Assembly: GCF_900187375.1 (NCBI RefSeq)
Contig: NZ_FYEW01000001.1
Coordinates: 1,860,001 to 1,924,000 of the forward strand
Direction: 5' to 3'
Length of the DNA stretch: 64,000 bases
Source: Hymenobacter gelipurpurascens
GTDB lineage: Bacteria > Bacteroidota > Bacteroidia > Cytophagales > Hymenobacteraceae
Notes under the pieces: model-generated
Told to the model about the DNA's origin: nothing
Databases searched by the model: none
What the model saw: only the letters and a program-made list of their open reading frames with translations
Program-made: the position numbers and the translations under genes
Shown here: positions 36,791-43,789 of the stretch, piece after piece
Layout: every line of letters starts with the position of its first letter
Numbering within the stretch: position 1 is the first letter of the stretch

Positions 36791-37777
36791 ATGAAGGTAC
36801 TTATATACAGCGCCCACGAGTACGAACGCCCTTTCCTGACGCACGCGGCCCAGGGCAAACACGAGCTGCAGTTGGAAAGCCGGGCCCTAGGCGCGGCCAC
36901 CGCAGAGCTGGCGCGCGGCTATGAGGCAGTTGTGATTTTCACCAATGATGATGCCTCGGCCCCGGTACTGGAACAGCTGCAGGCACTGGGGGTCCGGTAC
37001 GTAGCCGTGCGGGCGGCAGGCCACGACCAGGTAGACTCGGCGGCGGCCCAGCGGCTGGGCTTGCGCGTGTGCAATGTGCCTAACTACTCGCCCTATGCCG
37101 TGGCCGAGCACACCGTAGCACTTATGCTGGCCCTAAACCGCCAGCTGCTGCGCGCCCAGGCAAATATGCGCCGCTCCGACTTCCGCCTGGATCAGCTGGT
37201 GGGCTTCAACCTGCACGGCAAAACGGTGGGCATTATCGGCTGCGGGAAGATTGGAGGAGTGCTGGCGGGTATCCTGCAGGGTTTTGGGTGCCAGCTACTG
37301 GCCTACGACCTGTACCCCAACCCTGAGTTCGTACAGCGCTATGGCCTGCGCTATGTGCCTTTCGAGGAGCTGTGTGCCACCTCCGATATCATCAGCCTTC
37401 ATGTGCCGCTTGTGCCAGCCACGCACTACCTGATGAATGCCGATACGCTGGCCCGTTGCAAATCGACCGCCATGCTCATCAATACGGGCCGGGGTGGCCT
37501 AGTCGATACGCGCGCCGCCCTGGCGGCCTTGCGCGCCGGCCGCCTCGGCTACCTGGGCCTCGATGTGTATGAGTTCGAGAAAGGCCGGTTCTTCGAAGAC
37601 CACTCGCAGGATGCCGCCCCCGATCCGCTCCTGGAGGAACTGCTGGCCGAGCCTAATGTATTAGTTACTGGCCACCAGGCGTTTCTGACAAACGAGGCCC
37701 TCACCGACATCTTCACTACCACCATGGCCAGCCTCGATGCCTGGGCGCAGGGCCAGCCTTCAGAGCACGAGCTCTAG
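36791..37777 (+). CDS. ldhA: D-2-hydroxyacid dehydrogenase, D-lactate dehydrogenase type
   Basis: 328 residues from the ATG at 36791 (MKVLIYSAHEYERPFL); the upstream ATG at 36740 would add 17 non-conserved residues. The NAD-binding motif is GKTVGIIGCGKIGGVLAG. The catalytic set is seen as INTGRGGLVDTRAALAAL (Arg), the following GLDVYEFEKG (Asp/Glu) and TGHQAFLTNEAL (His). These, with the YSPYAVAEHTVALMLAL helix, place it in the fermentative D-LDH group that reduces pyruvate with NADH. This fits an island switched on when oxygen is low. The stop is in TAGGCC. Confidence 0.88.
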   Translation: MKVLIYSAHEYERPFLTHAAQGKHELQLESRALGAATAELARGYEAVVIFTNDDASAPVLEQLQALGVRYVAVRAAGHDQVDSAAAQRLGLRVCNVPNYSPYAVAEHTVALMLALNRQLLRAQANMRRSDFRLDQLVGFNLHGKTVGIIGCGKIGGVLAGILQGFGCQLLAYDLYPNPEFVQRYGLRYVPFEELCATSDIISLHVPLVPATHYLMNADTLARCKSTAMLINTGRGGLVDTRAALAALRAGRLGYLGLDVYEFEKGRFFEDHSQDAAPDPLLEELLAEPNVLVTGHQAFLTNEALTDIFTTTMASLDAWAQGQPSEHEL

Positions 37778-37878
37778 GCCACTCCCCTTCTCTATACATC
37801 TGACCCGCTAGGCCACTTTCCTCCGCTTACAGCCATATCGGGTGCTTTGTACGCTGGGCGGGGACACTCCATGCCACC

Positions 37879-39384
37879 ATGCGCTCCGCTCTCCTCCTCG
37901 ATATCCGGCTGTTGTGCTGCTTTACCCTGGCCCTCACGCTACCGCGCTGCGAGTCAGGTACCGGGGCAGGCCCGAATGGTACTGCTCCGGGGATTATTGC
38001 CGCCGACACCCTCCGGCGCGTTCAGGCAGTGCCCGTGTCTTCCCTGATTCGGGCACTACTTGATACGACCACCGAAGACCGCCGCACCCCGCCAAGCCTG
38101 CTGATGGGCGCCGAGGTGCGGGCTTTCTACGACAGCACCTACACCCCGGCCTGGAGTGCGCCGCCTTCCGATGGTCTTACACCCGATGCACACCGGGCCC
38201 TGGACCTCCTGGCCCGGGCGCAGGAGTATGGCCTTCGCCCCTCCGATTACACAACTCCCAGCCTGCTTCAACTTCAGGACTCCTTGCAGCAACCAGCTAC
38301 CGCCCCACAGCGGGCGCAGCAGCTGGCCTTGCTGGATGTGTACCTCTCCGATGCCGCCTTGCGCTTCATGCGCGATGTAAGCCGGGGCCGGCTCCATCCC
38401 TACACACTTTCGGGGCTGGAGAAAGCCCGGAAACAGGCCTGGCAGCCAGCGGCGGTGCTGCGGGCGGCCGTAGGCCAGGGTGCCGTGCCGGCCGCCATGC
38501 TGGCTGGGCAGCCGCAAAACCGCGAGTACCGCCAGCTCCAGCAGGCGCTGGCCCGTTGGCTGGCGCGGGCGGTTCTGCCAGATTCGGCCGCCTTGCACCA
38601 GGCCCTCTACGAGCAGGTAGCCCTCAATCTGGAGCGCTGGCGCTGGGAGTCTTTCCTGCCCGAAAACGAGTATCTGCTGATTAACCTGCCGGCCTTTGAG
38701 TTGCAGGCAGTGGCCCACGACTCCGTCCTGCGCCGCCACCGTGTAATTGTAGGCCGGTTTCAAACGCCCACGCCTACGCTCAGCAGTACCATCCGGTACT
38801 TCACGCTGGCCCCCAACTGGCATGTGCCCCACTCTATTGCCATCAAGGAAATTCTGCCGCGCCTGCAAAACGATGCCAGCTACCTGGAGCGCAACAACTA
38901 CGCCCTCTACAACAGCCGAGGCCAGCTACAGGACCCCTACCGCATCAGGTGGGAGCAGGTAACGGCCCAAAACTTCCCATATTCCATCCGGCAGTCGGCG
39001 GGGTGCGATAATGCCCTCGGCAACATTGTGTTTCGGTTTGCCAACCCCTACTCCGTTTACCTGCACGACACGCCCATGCGGCAGTTTTTTCAGCAGCCCT
39101 ATCGTGCCCTCAGCCACGGCTGCATGCGCCTGGAACATCCGTTGCAACTGGCGGCCTACCTGCTGCGGCGCGAAGGCCGGACCGAGAAATTGCCCAGCGA
39201 AGAAGCCTGTGCCCTGCAGCCTCGCCCCCGCGATGTGCGCCTTCGGCGCCACAGCCCGCTCTACGTGCGCTACGCCACCTGCACAGCCGAAAAGGGCCAG
39301 CTGCGCTTTCTGCCCGATATCTACCACCAGGATGCGGCGCTGCGGCGGCGGCTGTTTGGCTCCCAAGACGGCGCTACCCGCTAG
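37879..39384 (+). CDS. L,D-transpeptidase (YcbB/LdtD-like)
   Basis: 501 residues with an N-terminal signal-like segment (LLCCFTLALTLP, followed by RCESG, a poor lipobox). A peptidoglycan-binding-like helical part spans about 70-250. The YkuD catalytic domain spans about 270-430, with the active-site YRALSHGCMRLEHPLQ containing the conserved His and Cys. The preceding NYALYNSRGQLQDPYRI and PYSVYLHDTPMRQFF are typical of the long periplasmic YcbB group. It forms 3-3 cross-links in peptidoglycan, a modification associated with stress and stationary phase. A 100-bp gap separates it from ldhA. Confidence 0.88.
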   Translation: MRSALLLDIRLLCCFTLALTLPRCESGTGAGPNGTAPGIIAADTLRRVQAVPVSSLIRALLDTTTEDRRTPPSLLMGAEVRAFYDSTYTPAWSAPPSDGLTPDAHRALDLLARAQEYGLRPSDYTTPSLLQLQDSLQQPATAPQRAQQLALLDVYLSDAALRFMRDVSRGRLHPYTLSGLEKARKQAWQPAAVLRAAVGQGAVPAAMLAGQPQNREYRQLQQALARWLARAVLPDSAALHQALYEQVALNLERWRWESFLPENEYLLINLPAFELQAVAHDSVLRRHRVIVGRFQTPTPTLSSTIRYFTLAPNWHVPHSIAIKEILPRLQNDASYLERNNYALYNSRGQLQDPYRIRWEQVTAQNFPYSIRQSAGCDNALGNIVFRFANPYSVYLHDTPMRQFFQQPYRALSHGCMRLEHPLQLAAYLLRREGRTEKLPSEEACALQPRPRDVRLRRHSPLYVRYATCTAEKGQLRFLPDIYHQDAALRRRLFGSQDGATR

Positions 39385-39404
39385 ACCGTAATGGTGGCAC
39401 CAGG

Positions 39405-39418
39405 ATGATGAAAATCAT
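39405..39418. promoter_or_regulatory. FNR-type inverted repeat (site 1)
   Basis: ATGATGAAAATCAT is ATGAT-N4-ATCAT, close to the FNR TTGAT-N4-ATCAA pattern. It lies in an AT-rich gap 21 bp after the L,D-transpeptidase stop and upstream of the small ORF and BON gene. Confidence 0.5.
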
Positions 39419-39427
39419 ATGCCAATA

Positions 39428-39439
39428 TGATGTTTATCA
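39428..39439. promoter_or_regulatory. FNR-type inverted repeat (site 2)
   Basis: TGATGTTTATCA is TGAT-N4-ATCA. Its centre is 22 bp, about two helical turns, from that of site 1, so both face the same side of the DNA. Confidence 0.5.
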
Positions 39440-39524
39440 GTATATTACAAGATAATCATACCGAATTTTAGGCTCTCAATATGTTCCACTGCGGGTGGTA
39501 CGCTGCCCCTAACTCTCCTCTGGT

Positions 39525-39620
39525 ATGGTAACGCCCACTTTCCTGTTCACTGTGTTGCTGGTGGCGGCCCTGGCTGCTGTTGGCCTGCAACTGCGCAGCG
39601 CTCAGCGCTCCGCCTTCTAG
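39525..39620 (+). CDS. Small single-membrane-span protein (31 aa), possible
   Basis: ATG at 39525 gives 31 codons: a short polar start, a continuous hydrophobic stretch (FLFTVLLVAALAAVGLQL), then a basic end (RSAQRSAF) and a TAG inside TAGGCC. The charge pattern suggests a single transmembrane helix. It lies downstream of two FNR-like sites and 51 bp before the BON gene. No family recognised; chance occurrence is possible. Confidence 0.4.
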   Translation: MVTPTFLFTVLLVAALAAVGLQLRSAQRSAF

Positions 39621-39671
39621 GCCACTGGGCCTCGTGCTGTTCCTTCACTTTCCTAAGCAAGCCACACTCCT

Positions 39672-40796
39672 ATGCCGTCTTCGCATGCCCTGCTTCTCCC
39701 AACTGAGCTGAATCCAGCCACTGATGCGAGCACTACGGCCGCGGTCCGGATGCTTTTCAGTCAACACCAGGAGCTGATTTCACAAGCGGTGGACGTGGCC
39801 ACCCGCGAGGGCATAGTGCAGCTGACGGGTTTCGCCGATACCCCGCAGATCCGGCAACGGGCGGCAGAACTAGCGCTGTCGGTTAGCGGTGTGCGCGGCC
39901 TCAACAACCTGTTGCTTTGTACAGATGAGGCCCGGAAGCCCAGGTCGCGGGGCGGACACCTCAGCCAGCATAAGCGCCGCAGCACACCCGGAAGCCACTG
40001 CCTGAGCTCCGATGAAACGCTGACCACCCAGATCTGGAAGCTGCTGGAGTATGATAGCGGCATCAACAGCGGGCAGGTGCAGATTCGCACGGCCAGCCAG
40101 GTGGTCACCCTGACCGGCACAGTGGCCACGGCCGCTGAGAAAGCCCGCCTGATTGCTACTGCCTACCAGGCCGGGGCCTCCCGCGTAGTCTCCCACGACC
40201 TGCAAGTGGCCTACTGGTTTGCCTACCGCCCCGACGATTACCTGGCCCAACTGGTGCGCGATGCCCTCCATGCCAGCCCGCAGCTGCCCGCCACCGAGCC
40301 GCTGGTGCAGGTACAGGACGGCATCGTGACGCTGGCTGGGGTAGTTGCAACCCTCCACTCGAGGCAGGTCGCCGAGCAGATAGCGCAGGGGGTACAGGGA
40401 GTTCGCCAAGTGCGCAACCTACTGAAAGTGCGCGCCAGACAGTCTGCCCCCGACGATACTATCCGCCGCTCTGTGGCGGATGCTCTGGCCCGTAACGTGC
40501 ATGTAGGCCGGTTCTTTTTTCGCGTGAGCGTCCGCTTCGGCAAAGTGCACCTCTCCGGAGTAGTGGATACTGCCTTTGAGCAGAGAGAGGCCGAGCATGT
40601 GGCCGCTGGAATTGAGGGCGTGGTAGCGGTAGAAAACGAGGTAGAAGTTCGGGGCTACCCAGGCGCCGGCAGCCTTCCGCCCTTCTCACTGGGTACTACT
40701 CCTGCTTTCCTTCCAGCCGAAACCCGCAAACGCCCGCCCTTCCAGCCTTCCTTACCCTCGGCAGCATCTGCCGTAGGCCACTTCCTACTGACATGA
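39672..40796 (+). CDS. Protein with four BON domains
   Basis: 374 residues. Four repeats of the BON fold, each ending in a G-V/TL-G-V motif, can be aligned at about 20-85 (GIVQLTGFADTPQIRQRAAE), 110-180 (VVTLTGTVATAAEKARLIAT), 190-260 (GIVTLAGVVATLHSRQVAEQ) and 265-330 (GKVHLSGVVDTAFEQREAEH). BON domains bind membranes or large ligands, and BON proteins such as OsmY are stress-induced. There is no signal peptide, so it is probably cytoplasmic. A low-complexity tail ends the protein. Its stop overlaps the next possible start (ATGA at 40793). Confidence 0.85.
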   Translation: MPSSHALLLPTELNPATDASTTAAVRMLFSQHQELISQAVDVATREGIVQLTGFADTPQIRQRAAELALSVSGVRGLNNLLLCTDEARKPRSRGGHLSQHKRRSTPGSHCLSSDETLTTQIWKLLEYDSGINSGQVQIRTASQVVTLTGTVATAAEKARLIATAYQAGASRVVSHDLQVAYWFAYRPDDYLAQLVRDALHASPQLPATEPLVQVQDGIVTLAGVVATLHSRQVAEQIAQGVQGVRQVRNLLKVRARQSAPDDTIRRSVADALARNVHVGRFFFRVSVRFGKVHLSGVVDTAFEQREAEHVAAGIEGVVAVENEVEVRGYPGAGSLPPFSLGTTPAFLPAETRKRPPFQPSLPSAASAVGHFLLT

Positions 40797-41014
40797 AATC
40801 CTTGCCACGAGAATCGTATTCCATCGGGGCTCACCACGGCTACGCTGCTCCCAGACGTACCCGGCAAATGGTTAGCTCCGCTACTCAGCAAACGGCTGAG
40901 CAGGCCGATAGCTGCATGATGCCGGATATATGGGCCTGCAACTACCCCCATACGGAAGTACTTCCACGGCCCGCCACCCAGCCCGACCAGCCGCTGCGGT
41001 TTGCCCCAGAATAA
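40793..41014 (+). CDS. Possible small hypothetical protein (73 aa)
   Basis: This frame starts in an ATGA overlap with the BON gene stop, the arrangement of coupled genes, and fills most of the otherwise empty 276 bp to the next USP gene. The product is polar with no recognised motif. The overlap is the only support, so it may be untranslated. Confidence 0.3.
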   Translation: MKSLPRESYSIGAHHGYAAPRRTRQMVSSATQQTAEQADSCMMPDIWACNYPHTEVLPRPATQPDQPLRFAPE

Positions 41015-41072
41015 ACTGGCGGCGCTTCGCACTGGCCTATGCAACTCCCCCGTCCTTTAGAGCCTCGCCACT

Positions 41073-41930
41073 ATGACTCCGTCCGTTGTAGTACTCACCA
41101 ATTTATCGGCCACGGCCGAGCGGGCTGCGCGGTACGCCGCCATCTTGGCGGCTCCGCTGCACCTGCCGCTGGCGTTGCTGCATCTCTACCACGACCCCGT
41201 TCTGGACCCGGAGCTGGTAACGGTAACCGTTTCGCAGGCCTACCGCAACCAGGCCGAAACCATGGGTGCCCTGCAGGAGTTGGCGGCCCGGCTGCCCACG
41301 CCGGCCGCCATTACGGTATCGGTGCAGCCGCTTACGCAAGCCGTGGAAGATGCCATAGATCAGTACAAAGCCGGTTTGCTGGCTATGGGTCTGAGCACGG
41401 AGTATGACCTGCTTGACCACGTGCTGCACAACCAGGCACTCCCCATTTTGCGGGCCACGCCTCAGCCTCTGCTGCTAGTACCCGAAGCCGCGGAAGCTTC
41501 CTGGCTACCCCGCCGTATTTCCTTGGCCTTGGATGCCGACCCTTTTACCCTGAGCGAGCCTTCCCGCCGTCTGTTGCCCCTGCTGCACTCTTGGAGCGCC
41601 GACTTTACGGTGGTGCACACAGCCGCCCCCCACGAGAAAGAGGCGTTTCGGGGCCAGCGGGCGCTTGCACAGGCCCATCTGAATGCGCTGCTGCCGGCCG
41701 GCAAACCCGCCGAGCTCTACGAGGAGTACGACCTAGCCCCAGGCCCAGGCATACTGCACGCCCTCGAAGACACGCAGGCAGATATGCTGGTGCTCATTGC
41801 CCGGCCGCACAGCTTCCTAGGCCACCTGTTTCATCGCAGCGTCACGAGCCAGGTGTTGCGCCAGTGCCAAGTGCCGGTGCTGCTGCTGCCCGCCAAGGAA
41901 CAGTCTGGCTGGATGCCTGCGCTTAGCTAG
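41073..41930 (+). CDS. Tandem-domain universal stress protein
   Basis: 285 residues, two USP folds (domain 1 about 1-140, VVVLTNLSATAERAARYAA; domain 2 from about 145, RRISLALDADPFTLSEPSRR). The C-terminal signature ARPHSFLGHLFHRSVTSQVL is nearly the same as in the USP at 33475. Again the ATP-binding glycines are lost (Pro, Arg replacing Gly). It is the first of three consecutive USP genes spaced 43 and 86 bp apart. Function inferred as stress protein without nucleotide binding in the second domain. Confidence 0.89.
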   Translation: MTPSVVVLTNLSATAERAARYAAILAAPLHLPLALLHLYHDPVLDPELVTVTVSQAYRNQAETMGALQELAARLPTPAAITVSVQPLTQAVEDAIDQYKAGLLAMGLSTEYDLLDHVLHNQALPILRATPQPLLLVPEAAEASWLPRRISLALDADPFTLSEPSRRLLPLLHSWSADFTVVHTAAPHEKEAFRGQRALAQAHLNALLPAGKPAELYEEYDLAPGPGILHALEDTQADMLVLIARPHSFLGHLFHRSVTSQVLRQCQVPVLLLPAKEQSGWMPALS

Positions 41931-41973
41931 CGGGCATCTGCCACTTCCCGCCTACGTTTATATCTAGTTCATT

Positions 41974-42819
41974 ATGAAGCCGAACCTGCTTGTCCTGACT
42001 GATTTTTCGCCGGCTGCCGAGCGTGCCCGTGCCTACGCGGCCGCGCTGGCCGCCGCGCTGGATGCGGAGCTGCACTTGATGCATGTGTTTGCGCCGCTGC
42101 CCATCCCAACGGAAGCCGGCCTGGTGGTGCCCGTAGCCGATGAGCGCGCGATGCTGGAAAGCCGCAGCACGCTGGAGCAGGTGGCGGCCGCCCTGCCCGT
42201 GCCCGCCACCGCCGAGCTGCTGGAAACCGACTGGCTGGAAGCGGTGCAGCAGGCCCTGCAGAAATACCGCCCAATACTGCTGGTAGCAGGCCTCACCACC
42301 ACGCACGGCCTCGTGGACGAATGGCTCAGCAACCGCGCCCTGCCTCTGCCCCACCAAACGGGCTACCCAGTGCTGCTGGTGCCGGAGCATCTCCCCGACG
42401 AGGCCCTGCAGCCACCTAAGCGTATTGCCCTCTCCGTAGAAGACCGGCCTTTTGTGCTGGGCCCTAAGGCGGCAGCTTTGGCGCCTTTTCTGGATACTCT
42501 GGGCACCGATGTGGTGACTATATGCGTGCTTCCCTGGGAAGACCGGGCCGGCGGCTGGGTGGGCGCGCAAGCGGCCCAGCAGTGCGGGCTCACAGGCCGC
42601 ATGCAGCGCAGTGGCCTACATAAGGTGGTACATGAGGAGCCAGCAGTGGGTATTCAGCAAGCCATAAATGAGCTGAACTCCGATATGCTGGTTCTCCTCG
42701 ACCAAGGACACGGCTGGCTGCATAAGATATTCAGTGGCAGCATCATCGGGGAGGTACTGCCGCACATGCATGTTCCGGTGCTGCTGCTGCCGGCCCGCAC
42801 GCTGCCATATAAAGACTGA
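41974..42819 (+). CDS. Tandem-domain universal stress protein, divergent
   Basis: 281 residues. Domain 1 starts LLVLTDFSPAAERARAYAAA and domain 2 at about 148 (RIALSVEDRPFVLGPKAAAL). The usual C-terminal signature is degraded here to LLDQGHGWLHKIFSGSIIGE, so it is the most divergent of the four USPs in the island. A GS pair remains at the last motif position, but the other glycines are missing. Followed by a hairpin at 42839-42875. Confidence 0.86.
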   Translation: MKPNLLVLTDFSPAAERARAYAAALAAALDAELHLMHVFAPLPIPTEAGLVVPVADERAMLESRSTLEQVAAALPVPATAELLETDWLEAVQQALQKYRPILLVAGLTTTHGLVDEWLSNRALPLPHQTGYPVLLVPEHLPDEALQPPKRIALSVEDRPFVLGPKAAALAPFLDTLGTDVVTICVLPWEDRAGGWVGAQAAQQCGLTGRMQRSGLHKVVHEEPAVGIQQAINELNSDMLVLLDQGHGWLHKIFSGSIIGEVLPHMHVPVLLLPARTLPYKD

Positions 42820-42838
42820 GGCTTGGCTTCACTTCTCT

Positions 42839-42875
42839 GCCAGAGCCCCGGCACTAGTTGCATAGGGGCTCTGGC
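42839..42875 (+). terminator. Hairpin between the second and third tandem USP genes
   Basis: GCCAGAGCCCC (42839-42849) pairs with GGGGCTCTGGC (42865-42875), then TTTGCTTTT. It may attenuate rather than end transcription, because the next USP begins 30 bp later. Confidence 0.65.
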
Positions 42876-42905
42876 TTTGCTTTTATCACCCTATTTGCCT
42901 GCGCC

Positions 42906-43739
42906 ATGTCTCTCAACTTGATTGTTGTTTCGGGCTTTTATCCGGCAGCCCGCCATGCCGTAGCCTACGCCGACCAGCTGGCCCAGGCTCTGCACGGCAG
43001 CGTGGTACTGCTGCATGTCAATCGGGCTTCCGTATTCGATCCGTATGAGATGATGGGCGAAAAGTACCGCCAGGAGGAGCTAAGCCGCCAAACGGATACG
43101 GCGGCGGCCCTCTACCAGCAGGCGGAGGCCCTGCACGCCCCGGCCACCGTGGAAGTATCCACCGATTTGCTACCGAAACTGGCGCAGGATCTGGCTAAAC
43201 GCCACCGGCCGGCGTGCTTTGTGCTAGGCCAGTCGGGGGCCTCGAAACTGGATGAGGGCAGCCTGACGGAAGCCTGTGAGGAACTATTGCGGGCGGGTCA
43301 GCACGCCATGTTGGTGGTGCCAGCCACGGCTCCCCTAGAGCTACCGCGCCGTATTCTGGTGGCCGCCGATGCCGAGCCCTTTACCTTGGCGCCCAATGCC
43401 CGCCCTATTGCGCAGCAGCTGCCCCAGCTGGGCTCCGTGGTGACGGTGGTGCACGTTTCGGAGGGGGTAGAGGATGATGCGGGCTGCGCCGCGGCGCTCC
43501 GGGCTGTGCAGGCCAGTGGCCTGGTTGCCGGCCTACCCACCCCCGAACTGCGCGGCTACACGCACGACGACCATGCCCTAGGCCTATTGGCCGCCGTGCA
43601 GGACACGCAGCCCGATCTGGTGCTAGTGCTGGCCCGGCCGCGCGGCTACCTCAGCGAGCTGTTTCACCGCAGCATCACGAGTCGCCTGCTCGAACGCTGC
43701 CCGGTGCCCGTGCTGGTGCTGCCCACTATGGTCTCCTGA
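42906..43739 (+). CDS. Tandem-domain universal stress protein
   Basis: 277 residues from the ATG at 42906 (MSLNLIVVSGFYPAARHAV). An in-frame ATG at 42858 would start within the terminator-like hairpin and adds 16 non-USP residues. Two USP folds are seen, with domain 2 from about 150 (RRILVAADAEPFTLAPNARP). The C-terminal signature is ARPRGYLSELFHRSITSRLL, without ATP-binding glycines. The gene lies 50 bp before the P-type ATPase gene. Confidence 0.88.
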   Translation: MSLNLIVVSGFYPAARHAVAYADQLAQALHGSVVLLHVNRASVFDPYEMMGEKYRQEELSRQTDTAAALYQQAEALHAPATVEVSTDLLPKLAQDLAKRHRPACFVLGQSGASKLDEGSLTEACEELLRAGQHAMLVVPATAPLELPRRILVAADAEPFTLAPNARPIAQQLPQLGSVVTVVHVSEGVEDDAGCAAALRAVQASGLVAGLPTPELRGYTHDDHALGLLAAVQDTQPDLVLVLARPRGYLSELFHRSITSRLLERCPVPVLVLPTMVS

Positions 43740-43789
43740 CAGCACTACTGGCCTAGTCGTTTCTCATCTCGTATTCTACTCCCCTGCTC

